Part shown: one piece after another, positions 5,014 to 12,846 of the stretch
How the letters are laid out: each line of letters opens with the position of its first letter
How positions within the stretch are numbered: the stretch's first letter is position 1
Assembly (NCBI GenBank): GCA_964549495.1
Contig: CAZJWJ010000121.1
Coordinates: 1-13,648 of the forward strand
Source of the DNA: JACKBJ01 sp964549495
GTDB taxonomy: Bacteria > Chloroflexota > Anaerolineae > Epilineales > Epilineaceae
Length of the DNA stretch: 13,648 nt
Reading direction: 5' to 3'
Program-made: the position numbers and the translations under genes
Notes under the pieces: model-generated
What the model was told of the DNA's origin: nothing
What the model saw: the letters and a program-made list of their open reading frames with translations, nothing else
The model's database searches: none

Positions 5014-7455
5014 CTACGCCCCGTGCGCCTCAGCGTGTTGTTTCCGGCGCCGCTCGCCGAGTTGCTCCAATCGAGCCTGAACCCTCCCGTTGACACTGTC
5101 TGTCGGGAAGCGCCCTTCGTCGTCCGCTTCTCCGGCCTCCACGCCGGTGAGCAGTGCGATCCCTTCGTCCACGTGCGACACCGGGTAGATGTGGAACTGC
5201 CCGGCCTCCACCGCCTCGATCAGGTCGCGGTCCAACATCAGGTGCTGGACGTTGGCCTTGGGGATGATCACCCCCTGATCGCCTGTGAGACCGCGCTGCC
5301 GGCAGACCTCGAAGAAGCCCTCGATCTTCTGGTTGACCCCGCCGATGGCCTGTACCCGACCCGCCTGGCTGACCGAGCCCGTCACCGCCAGGCCTTGACG
5401 TAGCGGCAGGTCGGCCAGCACCGACAGCAGCGCGTAGAGTTCGGCCGACGAGGCACTGTCGCCATCGACCATCGTGTAGTTTTGCTCGAAGGTGATGCTG
5501 GCCGAGATCGGCAGCTCGTCCTGAGGCACGAAGCGGCCCGCCAGGTAGCCTTGCAGGATCATGACACCCTTGGAGTGGAAGGGCCCGCTCAGGTCCACCT
5601 CGCGCTCGATGTTGACCACCTTGCCGCCGCCGAGGTGCACCCGGGCGGTGATGCGCGACGGCATGCCGAACTGAAAGTCGCCGCGGGTGAGCACCGTCAG
5701 ACCGTTCACCTGACCCATGCGCGTTCCCTCGACATCCAAGACCATGATCTCTCGCGCAAAGGCCTCGAGCATGCGCTGCTGCGAGAGGTTGCTGCGATGC
5801 CGCCGAGCCTCGATGGCCTGATCGACATCCTTGCAGCGCACGATCTCGACCTCGTTGTTCCGGGCCCAATAGTCCGACTCGCGCAGCAGGTCGGTGATGT
5901 CCATGAAGTGCGTCGACAGCCGCTGCGAATCCTCGGCCAGGCGCGAGCTGTGCTCGATTACGCGGGCCACCGCCGTGGGGCCGAAGGGCAACATCTTCTC
6001 GCTGCGCCCGACCGTGCCGATGAAGCGGGCGTAGAGCATCTCGCTGTCTTCGTCCCGCGGCATGCTGGCCGCGAACTCCGCCCCCACCTTGAAGAGCTCG
6101 GCCAGGTCGCTGTCGGCTTGGTGCAGCTGGAAGAAGAGTCGCGTCGAACCGATCAAGACCACCTTGGCGCTGAGCGGAATCGGCTCCGGATCCAAGGTGA
6201 TCGTGGTCTGCGTGCTGTGCTCGCTACCCGGTACCTCCAGGCGGATCTCCTCGTGGCGAAGCGCGCGCTTGAGCGCATCCCAGGAATGCGGCTGCGCCAA
6301 GAGCTCGTCGGCCTCGATGACCAGGTAGCCCTCGTTGGCCCGGTGCAGCGCGCCGGCCTTGATCAAGGTGAAGTCGGTCGTCAGCGCCCCCATGCGCTGC
6401 TCGTGGTCCATGCGCCCCACCAGGTTGGCCAGGGTGGGATAGCGCTCCGAGATCACCGGTGCACCCGAATGCTCGCTGTGGTCCACGATCACGTTGACCG
6501 AATAGCGCCTCAGCCTCGGATCCGACCGCCGCCGCGCGCGCGCGGCAGCGGTCTCGTCGCCCGTGTGGGAGGCCGAAACCCCCGACTCCTCGTCCTCATC
6601 CCCGGGTCCGAAGAGATCCAGATGGTCCAGGATGTCCTTCTCCACAGCGTCCAGATAGCCAGTGACGAAAGTCGAGTCGGCATAGTCTTCACGCAGCTCG
6701 TCTAGCCGCAGCGAAACCTCCTTGGACGCGATCTCGCGCTCGAGCGCGGCCATGGCCTCGATGGCCTCCCGCTGGATCCTGCGCTCCACGCGCGAAGCCT
6801 CGTCGATCAGCGACTGCCCGGCTTCCAGCTTCTTGCGCAGCTCGGCCTGGCGCTCCTCCGGCAGTGCGGCGAAGGCCTCGCGGTCCATCACCTCGCCCGA
6901 CTCGTCCAAGGGCGCCACGCCGACGCCGTTTTCGCTCTGCAGCAGCGCCACGCCCTCCTCGGCCGCCTTCTTGCGCGCTTCCTCGAAGTTCTCCTGCGAG
7001 CGCTCCTCGTAACTGCGCATCAGCTCCTTGCGGCGGTTGACGTTTGCCTCCGTCTCCAAGACCGAAGGCAGGGCCACCAGGAGCTCCTCGACCAGCTGAT
7101 GCATGGCCTTGCGGAAGCTGGCCCCCTCACCGGCCCCGAAACGAACCGCCCGCGGTCGATGCGGCTCCTCGAAATTGAAGACGTAGCACCAATCGCGCGG
7201 CACCGGCCGGCCTTCCGCCTCGCGCGCCAGGAACTGGCGCACCGTCGTCGACTTGCCGGAGCCGACCGGTCCATGCGCAAAGATGTGGTAGCCGCGCCGC
7301 TCGATGCCGATCCCGAATCGAAGCGCACCGACGGCCCGCTCCTGGCCGATGACGACGGATAGGGGCTCCAGCTCGTCGGTCGATTCGAAGTCGAAGCAGT
7401 CGGCATCGCAATGCCGGCGGATCTCGGAGGCGCGAAGGGCTTGGATCTCGGGCAT
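5014..7455 (-). CDS. Lon-like ATP-dependent protease (AAA_32 / S16 type)
   Basis: This 813-residue cytoplasmic protease of the Lon-related family (YcbZ/LonB-like) probably unfolds and degrades damaged or regulatory proteins. Walker A is GPVGSGKST (62-70). A long charged coiled-coil-like insertion spans about 115-270. The AAA_32-type sensor block GYLVIEADELL is near 374-384. The C-terminal S16 peptidase domain contains the catalytic Ser667 in DGDSAS and Lys710 in GGVNQK. They are 43 residues apart, the same spacing as Ser679/Lys722 of E. coli Lon. There is no N-terminal LAN domain of classical Lon and no membrane segment. ATG 7455 has GGAG 6 nt upstream and its own promoter. The stop codon lies about 20 nt from the tRNA-like fragment, so the island border lies just beyond its 3' end and left it intact. 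Confidence 0.93.
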   Translation of the reverse strand: MPEIQALRASEIRRHCDADCFDFESTDELEPLSVVIGQERAVGALRFGIGIERRGYHIFAHGPVGSGKSTTVRQFLAREAEGRPVPRDWCYVFNFEEPHRPRAVRFGAGEGASFRKAMHQLVEELLVALPSVLETEANVNRRKELMRSYEERSQENFEEARKKAAEEGVALLQSENGVGVAPLDESGEVMDREAFAALPEERQAELRKKLEAGQSLIDEASRVERRIQREAIEAMAALEREIASKEVSLRLDELREDYADSTFVTGYLDAVEKDILDHLDLFGPGDEDEESGVSASHTGDETAAARARRRSDPRLRRYSVNVIVDHSEHSGAPVISERYPTLANLVGRMDHEQRMGALTTDFTLIKAGALHRANEGYLVIEADELLAQPHSWDALKRALRHEEIRLEVPGSEHSTQTTITLDPEPIPLSAKVVLIGSTRLFFQLHQADSDLAELFKVGAEFAASMPRDEDSEMLYARFIGTVGRSEKMLPFGPTAVARVIEHSSRLAEDSQRLSTHFMDITDLLRESDYWARNNEVEIVRCKDVDQAIEARRHRSNLSQQRMLEAFAREIMVLDVEGTRMGQVNGLTVLTRGDFQFGMPSRITARVHLGGGKVVNIEREVDLSGPFHSKGVMILQGYLAGRFVPQDELPISASITFEQNYTMVDGDSASSAELYALLSVLADLPLRQGLAVTGSVSQAGRVQAIGGVNQKIEGFFEVCRQRGLTGDQGVIIPKANVQHLMLDRDLIEAVEAGQFHIYPVSHVDEGIALLTGVEAGEADDEGRFPTDSVNGRVQARLEQLGERRRKQHAEAHGA

Positions 7456-7459
7456 GCAG

Positions 7460-7488
7460 TCTCCAGCGTTTGGGTGTGGGACTGGAGA
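7460..7488. repeat. Inverted repeat between -10 and start codon of the Lon-like gene
   Basis: TCTCCAG (7460-7466) and CTGGAGA (7482-7488) are exact reverse complements 15 nt apart. The pair spans from the edge of the -10 box to the ribosome binding site of the protease gene, and could be an operator. It is not a CIRCE element. Confidence 0.4.
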
Positions 7489-7496
7489 TTATAGCA
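7488..7496 (-). promoter_or_regulatory. Extended -10 promoter of the Lon-like gene
   Basis: On the minus strand TGCTATAAT gives a perfect -10 hexamer (7493-7488) with the TG extension. No recognisable -35 is found at 17 nt, which is usual for extended -10 promoters. Transcription would start near 7481, giving a leader of about 26 nt. Confidence 0.65.
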
Positions 7497-7573
7497 GTGC
7501 TGCCGTCTCATCTCCGGTGGTCGCTGGAGCGGATGCAGCGGCGGTCGAGCCTCTAGCGGATTCACTGCAGTGG

Positions 7574-8788
7574 CTAGCGCGAGGCCAGCTGGCCCTCCGC
7601 GGCGGCCACCAAGCGCGAGCCGCCCGCTTGTAGCCAGCTCTCGAAGGTGCTTGAGCTGGCCGCGGCGCGCTCGCGCCACATGCCGCCTACCCAGTGTCGG
7701 TAGCGCTGCGTCTCGTTGGGCATGGCCCGACCCGAGCCCAGGAAGGCCTGGACCGTGCCCGGCCCGCCGTTGTAAGCCGAGGCGGCCAGCTCGACCGAGC
7801 GCTGCCAGTCCGGATCGTCGGCCGAGCCGAAGCTGCCCAGCTGCTGGGCCAGGTACCAGGCGCCGAAGTCGATGTTGGTCTCCGGGTCGAGCAGCTGCTG
7901 GGCATCGAAGCCCTGGATGCCGCGCCAGCGCGCGATGTCGGCGCCGGTGGCCGGCATCACCTGCATCAGCCCCAGCGCGCCGGAGCCGCTGCGCGCCACC
8001 GGATTGCCACCCGATTCGACCAATGCGATGATGGCCAGCAGTGAAGGATCGACCCCGTGCTTCTGGCCAGCCGCTAAAAAGCTATCGGTCCAGGGATGAA
8101 TCGTCGCCGGGAGCCAGGCGATGTCGATGCTCCCGGGCGCGGCCAATCCAGGCATGGCTCGATTCTCTGCGCCGACGCCCGAGACCTCCGGCGCGCTCTG
8201 CGCGGCGAGGCTCGATGCATCGCCGCCGTGATAGCCCGCATCCGGTGCTGGGTTCAGGAAGTGCTCGGCCGCGATCCCGCGCATGTCCAGATCCAAGGGG
8301 CTGCCCGCGACGACCTCCAGCGAATCGGCCGGCACGAAGCCGTAGATGACGCCCGAGGCGGTATCCATTCGGACCCAGTAGATCTTCTTCGACCAGAGCC
8401 CGCTCTGCACCCGCACCCGGCCGCCGATGGCCAGCCGCGTGCCGGCCGCGATCACCGCCAGCCGATCGCCCCCGCCCGGCGCGGCGTGCAAGGGCACCGC
8501 GACCGCGTTGATGCCGCTGGCCTGCTGCACGAAGCTGGGCGCCTGCACATCCGATGCCATGGTCCCGGGTGCCGCCGCCTCCGCCGGCGACGCGGCCTGC
8601 ACAGACTCCAGCGATGCCGAGGCCATGCTGCCGCCGACGAAGTCCGAGGCGCCGCCGAGCAGGCCGAGCAGCGTCGGCAGCGCCATCAGGGCCAGCACCG
8701 CCGCCAAAGCCAGCTGGATGCGGGATACCGCTTCGCCGCGCAGGACGGCCGTCGATCGGGGGTGGAAGGAATCTACACGGGGTGCCAT
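7574..8788 (-). CDS. Membrane-anchored SLT-family lytic transglycosylase with SH3-like domain
   Basis: This 404-residue protein probably cleaves the MurNAc-GlcNAc bond of peptidoglycan in the periplasm. Residues 24-45 form one hydrophobic segment (anchor or signal). Residues 92-160 resemble a bacterial SH3 domain (AVPLHAAPGGGDRLAVI ... VIYGFVPADSLE). A low-complexity Ala/Gly linker follows. The SLT/lysozyme-like domain (232-375) has catalytic Glu258 in ALVESGGNP, then GALGLMQVMPAT (270-281), the DPETNIDFGAWYLA helix, AYNGGPG (338-344) and a terminal YRHWVGGMW block. ATG 8788 follows GGAG 8 nt upstream. It is upstream of, and in the same direction as, the Lon-like gene, which has its own promoter. 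Its promoter region carries twin LexA-like boxes, which is unusual for a transglycosylase. Confidence 0.9.
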   Translation of the reverse strand: MAPRVDSFHPRSTAVLRGEAVSRIQLALAAVLALMALPTLLGLLGGASDFVGGSMASASLESVQAASPAEAAAPGTMASDVQAPSFVQQASGINAVAVPLHAAPGGGDRLAVIAAGTRLAIGGRVRVQSGLWSKKIYWVRMDTASGVIYGFVPADSLEVVAGSPLDLDMRGIAAEHFLNPAPDAGYHGGDASSLAAQSAPEVSGVGAENRAMPGLAAPGSIDIAWLPATIHPWTDSFLAAGQKHGVDPSLLAIIALVESGGNPVARSGSGALGLMQVMPATGADIARWRGIQGFDAQQLLDPETNIDFGAWYLAQQLGSFGSADDPDWQRSVELAASAYNGGPGTVQAFLGSGRAMPNETQRYRHWVGGMWRERAAASSSTFESWLQAGGSRLVAAAEGQLASR

Positions 8789-8848
8789 CTCGGATCTCCT
8801 CGGCGCTGTAGCGGCCCCGGGCCGGCCGGCTCGATGGTCGCGGGTCTA

Positions 8849-8893
8849 GAACGGGTGTTCTGCGTGCGAAGGAGTGTACTAGAACGCATGTTC
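8849..8893. promoter_or_regulatory. Two LexA-type operator boxes (GAAC-N4-GTTC)
   Basis: Palindromes GAAC-GGGT-GTTC (8849-8860) and GAAC-GCAT-GTTC (8882-8893) share the longer pattern CTAGAACGNNTGTTC, and their centres are 33 bp apart (about three helical turns). GAAC-N4-GTTC is the SOS box of LexA in Firmicutes, Actinobacteria and some other phyla, and resembles the LexA2 AGTAC-N4-GTGCT site of pseudomonads. It is not the usual CTGT-N8-ACAG box of gammaproteobacteria. A different repressor is possible. Confidence 0.6.
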
Positions 8894-8901
8894 GATGTCA
8901 A
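8873..8901 (-). promoter_or_regulatory. Strong leftward promoter for the transglycosylase gene
   Basis: On the minus strand a consensus TTGACA (8901-8896), a spacer of exactly 17 nt and TACACT (8878-8873, 4/6 match). One GAAC-N4-GTTC box fills the spacer and the other lies at about +6 to +18, so a bound dimeric repressor would block polymerase twice. Predicted start near 8866, leader about 78 nt. Confidence 0.6.
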
Positions 8902-8938
8902 GCCTTCGAGCCGGCTGGCCGCCTCCGTCGCCTCCGGT

Positions 8939-8944
8939 TATACT
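8939..8944 (+). promoter_or_regulatory. Possible -10 of the aap operon
   Basis: TATACT lies 42 nt before the aapJ ATG, giving a leader of about 35 nt. No good -35 is seen at the right distance, so an activator may be needed or the call may be wrong. Confidence 0.3.
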
Positions 8945-8985
8945 GGCGCGAGCAGTGGATCCGTCACGATCAGGAGGAGAAGCCG

Positions 8986-10140
8986 ATGCGCACGTCCCGC
9001 TTGCTGGCCCTGGCCGCCCTGGCCTTGAGCCTTCCCCTAGCCGCCTGCCAGCCGACCGAGGCGCCGGATGCCGACGTCGATACGCCCGAAGAGATGGAGT
9101 CGATGGAAGAGGCGCCGGCCGAGGAGCCCATGGAAGAGGCGCCCGAGGCGCCGGCCGAGTCCGTCGATAGCGGCCAATCGGCCGAGCCGGGCGGCTTGCT
9201 CGAGACCGTCCGCAATCGCGGCAGCCTCATCTGCGGCGTCAACGACCAGCTGCCGGGCTTCGGCTCGGTCAACCCGGATGGCGAGTACGAGGGCTTCGAC
9301 GTCGACGTCTGCCGCGCCATCGCCGCCGGCGTGCTCGGCGATGCCGAGGCGGTCGAGTTCCGCCCGCTCTCGGCCCAGCAGCGCTTTACCGCCCTGCAAA
9401 CCGGCGAGGTCGACGTGCTCTCGCGCAACACCACCTGGACCCTCTCGCGCGATACGCAGAACGGGCTCGACTTCGCGCCGACTACCTTCTACGACGGGCA
9501 GGGCATGATGGTCCGCGTGGCCGACGGCGTCGAGACCCTGGCCGACCTGGACACCGCACCCGTTTGCGTGGGCTCCGGCACGACCACCGAGAAGAACCTG
9601 GAAGACGCGATGAGCGCGGCCGGCGCCACCTACGAGCCGGTCGTCCTCGACTCGGCCGACGAGGTCTTCGCCTCCTACGACTCGGGCCGCTGCGCGGCCG
9701 TCACCGCCGACCGCTCGGCGCTGGTCTCGCGCCAGACCACGCTGGAAACGCCCAGCGACCACATCATCCTCGACGTGGTGATGTCCAAGGAGCCGCTCGG
9801 GCCGGCCGTGCTCCAGGGCGATGCCCAGTGGGCCGACGTGGTCAACTGGATCGTCTTCGGCCTGATCCAGGCCGAGGAGTTCGGCATCGACTCGACCAAC
9901 GTCGAGGACTTCTCGACCAGCGAGAACCCGGAGATCCTGCGCTTCCTCGGCGTCGAGGACGCATTGGGCGAGGGCTTGGGCCTGGCCAACGACTTCATGG
10001 TCCAGGTCATCTCCCAGACCGGCAACTACGCCGAGATCTACGATCGCAACCTGGGCCCTGACACGCCCTTCGATCTGGCGCGCGGCGTCAACCAGCTCTG
10101 GACCGACGGCGGCCTGCTCTACGCGCCGCCCTTCCGTTAG
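8986..10140 (+). CDS. aapJ: General L-amino-acid ABC transporter binding lipoprotein AapJ
   Basis: This 384-residue solute-binding protein captures L-amino acids outside the inner membrane for the AapQMP complex. The signal peptide ends in a lipobox, LAAC, with Cys21 as the lipidated residue. Residues 22-66 are a proline- and glutamate-rich acidic linker with a near-repeat (MEEAPAEEP then MEEAPEAPA). The SBP_bac_3 fold starts near 70 with ETVRNRGSLICGV, followed by the family signature GFDVDVCRAIAAGVLGD, then LSRNTTWTLSRD and VCVGSGTTTEKNLED. AapJ of rhizobia is usually a soluble periplasmic protein, so the lipid anchor plus spacer is a difference. AGGAGG lies 8 nt before ATG 8986. First gene of aapJQMP; a large hairpin follows it. 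The AapJ versus BztA label rests on sequence resemblance and the four-gene order. Confidence 0.92.
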   Translation: MRTSRLLALAALALSLPLAACQPTEAPDADVDTPEEMESMEEAPAEEPMEEAPEAPAESVDSGQSAEPGGLLETVRNRGSLICGVNDQLPGFGSVNPDGEYEGFDVDVCRAIAAGVLGDAEAVEFRPLSAQQRFTALQTGEVDVLSRNTTWTLSRDTQNGLDFAPTTFYDGQGMMVRVADGVETLADLDTAPVCVGSGTTTEKNLEDAMSAAGATYEPVVLDSADEVFASYDSGRCAAVTADRSALVSRQTTLETPSDHIILDVVMSKEPLGPAVLQGDAQWADVVNWIVFGLIQAEEFGIDSTNVEDFSTSENPEILRFLGVEDALGEGLGLANDFMVQVISQTGNYAEIYDRNLGPDTPFDLARGVNQLWTDGGLLYAPPFR

Positions 10141-10240
10141 ACCTCCTTCGGGTTCCTCGCGCCGGGGGTGCTCGCGATCGGCCTTGCAGATCGCATTGAC
10201 CCTCTCGGCGTGGAGCTCGAAGCGAGTCGCATGACCAGGC

Positions 10241-10273
10241 CGCGCCCGGCCGATCCACGATCGGCCGGGCGCG
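10241..10273 (+). terminator. 14-bp intercistronic hairpin between aapJ and aapQ
   Basis: CGCGCCCGGCCGAT (10241-10254) and ATCGGCCGGGCGCG (10260-10273) pair perfectly around loop CCACG. CTTCC rather than a T-run follows, so complete rho-independent termination is unlikely. Such hairpins after binding-protein genes usually stabilise the upstream mRNA and weaken read-through, which would raise AapJ relative to the permeases. Confidence 0.6.
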
Positions 10274-10282
10274 CTTCCATCC

Positions 10283-10294
10283 CCGGGCGCCCGG
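10283..10294. repeat. 12-bp palindrome covering the aapQ ribosome-binding region
   Basis: CCGGGCGCCCGG is self-complementary and ends one base before the aapQ ATG. No Shine-Dalgarno sequence is visible there. Initiation may be weak or may depend on upstream translation. Confidence 0.4.
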
Positions 10295-10295
10295 C

Positions 10296-11510
10296 ATGAC
10301 CACTATCCGCCGCCGACAACCCAGCATCCCTTTCTATCGCGATGAGCGCGTCCTGGCCTGGATCATCCAGGTGGTCGTGCTGCTCCTGGCCGTCGGCGCG
10401 CTCTGGCTCCTGGTGCAAAGCACGCTGGCCGACCTCGAGGAGCGCAACCTGGCGCCGGGTCTGGACTTTCTGGATCAGGTCGCCGGCTTCGGCATCGGCG
10501 AAGGGGCGGACTTCGACCCCTCCACCGATAGCTACCTCGATGCCTTCCGGGTGGGCTTGGGCAACACCCTGCGCGTGGCGGTTCTGGGCGTCGTACTTGC
10601 GACCCTCCTGGGCTTCGTCATCGCCCTGGGCCGGCTCTCGGGCAACCCGCTGCTGGAGCGCCTTTGCGTTGGCTACATCGAGCTCTTCCGCAACACGCCG
10701 CTCTTGGTGCAGCTGATCTTCTGGTACCAGGGCGTCGTCTTGCGCTTGCCCGGGCTCTCCGACAGCCTGGCCATCTGGCGCTGGCCGGCCCAGGCCGAGC
10801 AGCCGGATCGGGCGCTGGCATTCTTGAGCCAGCGGGGCCTGGCCCTGCCAGATGCCGCGGCGTCGGAGTCGGCGCGCGCCTGGTGGGCGATCCTTCTCGT
10901 CGCCATCGTCCTGGCCTACATCGCCGGCCGCTGGCGGGAAGCGGTGCAGGCCCGGACCGGCCGGCCGGCCCGCACCTGGCTCTGGGGCAGCGGCCTCTTC
11001 TTCGGCATCACGATCTCCGCCTGGCTGGCTCTGCCGGCCCCGCCCTATCGCTTCGGGCCGGCCGAGATGGGCCGCTTCAGCTACGCCTCCGGCAGCGTCT
11101 TCAGCCCCGAGTTCACCGCCTTGTTGCTGGGACTGGTGGTCTACAGCGCGGCCTTCATCGCCGAGGTCATCCGCGGCGGCATCCTGTCCATCTCCACCGG
11201 GCAGCGCGAGGCTGCCCGCGCGCTGGGCCTGCGCGAGGGCCAGGTCATGCGCCTGGTGGTCCTGCCCCAGGCCCTCAAGGTCATCGTGCCGCCGCTGACC
11301 AGCCAATACCTCAACCTGACCAAGAACTCGACTCTCGCCATCTACATCGGTTTCCCGGACCTCTTCAACGTCAGCCTTACCATCGGCAACAACACCGGCC
11401 AGTTCGTGGTGGTCACGGCCATGATCATGGCGGTCTACCTGGCCCTGAGCCTGATCACCTCACTGACGATGAACCTCTACAACCGGCGCGTGCAAGTGGT
11501 GGAGCGCTAG
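10296..11510 (+). CDS. aapQ: Amino-acid ABC transporter permease AapQ
   Basis: This 404-residue inner-membrane permease forms half of the translocation pore with AapM. A first membrane helix (about 21-43) is followed by a periplasmic segment. The HisM-type permease domain begins near residue 88 (GLGNTLRVAVLGVVLATLLGF). The ELFRNTPLLVQLIFWYQG motif typical of polar amino-acid permeases is present, and a long insertion with two further helices separates the two parts of the domain, as usual in AapQ. The EAA loop that docks on the ATPase starts at Glu305 (EAARALGLREGQ ... LPQALK). The start at ATG 10296 lacks a visible ribosome site, but the N-terminus (PSIPFYRDERVLAWIIQ) fits the family. It follows aapJ by 155 nt including the hairpin and precedes aapM by 3 nt. 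Confidence 0.92.
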   Translation: MTTIRRRQPSIPFYRDERVLAWIIQVVVLLLAVGALWLLVQSTLADLEERNLAPGLDFLDQVAGFGIGEGADFDPSTDSYLDAFRVGLGNTLRVAVLGVVLATLLGFVIALGRLSGNPLLERLCVGYIELFRNTPLLVQLIFWYQGVVLRLPGLSDSLAIWRWPAQAEQPDRALAFLSQRGLALPDAAASESARAWWAILLVAIVLAYIAGRWREAVQARTGRPARTWLWGSGLFFGITISAWLALPAPPYRFGPAEMGRFSYASGSVFSPEFTALLLGLVVYSAAFIAEVIRGGILSISTGQREAARALGLREGQVMRLVVLPQALKVIVPPLTSQYLNLTKNSTLAIYIGFPDLFNVSLTIGNNTGQFVVVTAMIMAVYLALSLITSLTMNLYNRRVQVVER

Positions 11511-11513
11511 GCC

Positions 11514-12821
11514 ATGCTCCAGGGACTGGTGACGGCCTTCGATCGTCTTCGCGCCTCCCTCGACGAGGGTGTGGTCGGGCTCTTCGAGAGGACGCGAAGC
11601 GCCGGCTTGCAGCTGCGCCACAGCTACGACCGGCGCGGCCCGCGCTGGCTCGTGATGCAGCTGGCGCTCTCCGCGCTGGCTGCCTGGATCTTCTGGGTCA
11701 TCGCATCATCCGCCCTATCCTGGGCCTTCCAGGAGGCGCGCTGGGAGGCCGTGGCGGCCAACCTACGGCTCTTCGCGGTCGGGCCCTACCCGCGCGAGCT
11801 GCTCTGGCGGCCGATGGCTGCGCTGCTGTTGGTGACCGGGCTGATCGGCGTCAGCGCCGCCATCTGGGGCAGCATCCTGCGCGACTTCGCCCTGCTCCTG
11901 GCGGGTCTCCTGGTCACGACGTTGATCCTACCGCTGCTGGCCCCACTCCTGGCGGAGAGTCCCCAGCTGGCCTTGCTGGCCGCTGCCTTCGGCGCCGGAC
12001 GCCGGCTGGCGATCAGCGGTCTGGCCGTGCTGATGGTGGCCTACTTCCTGGGCCAGCAGGCGCCGCGATCTTTCGGTGCCGATCGGCTCCAGCTCCTGCT
12101 GCGCGTCTCGTGGCTGCTGTCCATCCCGGCGGTGGCCCTCATCCTCGACAGCTCCGGCTCGGGCGCTAGCGCGCGGATGACCGAGGGCTGGGGCGGCTTG
12201 CTCCTGACCCTGGTGCTGGCGGCCGGCTCCATCGCCCTGTCCTTCCCGCTGGGCGTGCTCCTGGCGCTGGGGCGCCGCAGCCGGCTGCCCCTGGTCAAGC
12301 TGGTCTGCGTCAGCTTCATCGAGCTGGTGCGCGGCGTGCCCCTGGTGACGCTGCTCTATATGGCCGGCCTGCTCCTACCTTTGATCGTGCCCTCGGAGAT
12401 CCGGCCCGGCGACGTCTTGCGGGCCATGGCCGGCCTCACCTGCTTTGCGGCAGCCTACGTGGCAGAGGACGTCCGCGGCGGGCTGGCCTCGGTCGGCACC
12501 GGTCAGTTCGAGTCGGCCAAGGCGCTTGGGCTGGGCACCGTGGCGACCTACCGGCTGATCATCCTGCCCCAAGCCCTGCGCGCGGTGATCCCGGCCATCG
12601 TGGGCCAGTTCATCTCGCTTTTCAAGGACACGTCCTTGGCCATCATCATCGGCCTGCGCGAGCTTCTGGGCGTGGCGCGCATCGTCTCCAGCCAGAGCGA
12701 GTACATCGGTCTCTACCGCGAGACCCTGAGCTTCATCGCCATCATCTTCTTCGTCTTCAGCTTCGCCATGTCGCGGGCCAGCCGGCGTCTCGAACGCCAG
12801 CTGGGCCTTGGCGAGCGCTGA
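11514..12821 (+). CDS. aapM: Amino-acid ABC transporter permease AapM
   Basis: This 435-residue permease is the second half of the pore. About 210 N-terminal residues contain several extra hydrophobic helices, a feature of the AapM branch. The HisM-type permease domain lies in the C-terminal half: LLLTLVLAAGSIALSFPLGV, then SFIELVRGVPLVTLLYMAG, and the EAA loop from Glu333 (ESAKALGLGTVATY ... LPQALR) for contact with AapP. It ends with FKDTSLAIIIGLRELLG and a last helix near 400-420. Only 3 nt separate it from aapQ. GGAG within the end of aapQ serves as ribosome site, so coupled translation is likely. It is a little longer than characterised AapM proteins as I recall them. Confidence 0.92.
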   Translation: MLQGLVTAFDRLRASLDEGVVGLFERTRSAGLQLRHSYDRRGPRWLVMQLALSALAAWIFWVIASSALSWAFQEARWEAVAANLRLFAVGPYPRELLWRPMAALLLVTGLIGVSAAIWGSILRDFALLLAGLLVTTLILPLLAPLLAESPQLALLAAAFGAGRRLAISGLAVLMVAYFLGQQAPRSFGADRLQLLLRVSWLLSIPAVALILDSSGSGASARMTEGWGGLLLTLVLAAGSIALSFPLGVLLALGRRSRLPLVKLVCVSFIELVRGVPLVTLLYMAGLLLPLIVPSEIRPGDVLRAMAGLTCFAAAYVAEDVRGGLASVGTGQFESAKALGLGTVATYRLIILPQALRAVIPAIVGQFISLFKDTSLAIIIGLRELLGVARIVSSQSEYIGLYRETLSFIAIIFFVFSFAMSRASRRLERQLGLGER

Positions 12822-12846
12822 GCCACGGATTCCGGGAGCCGAGCCC

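Noticed and set aside
4943..5020. A complete tRNA-Lys gene
   Set aside because: No D arm and no 5' acceptor strand can be found, so only a 3' half is supported.
5482..6705. 407-codon forward frame antisense to the Lon-like gene
   Set aside because: It is a mirror of a high-GC coding sequence; the protein is His/Asp/Leu/Arg-rich without motifs, while the opposite strand encodes a complete Lon-like protease.
10137..11306. 389-codon minus-strand frame over aapQ
   Set aside because: The composition (Ala/Gly/Asp/Gln repeats) is typical of antisense frames in GC-rich genes; aapQ is fully convincing on the other strand.
10664..12169. 501-codon forward frame overlapping aapQ and aapM
   Set aside because: Its Arg/Gly/Pro/Ala-rich protein has no membrane pattern and overlaps two clear permease genes in another frame.
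12808..12846. Upstream TTG start for aapP
   Set aside because: It would overlap aapM, has no ribosome site of its own and adds residues outside the family; ATG 12847 has GGGAG at 8 nt.
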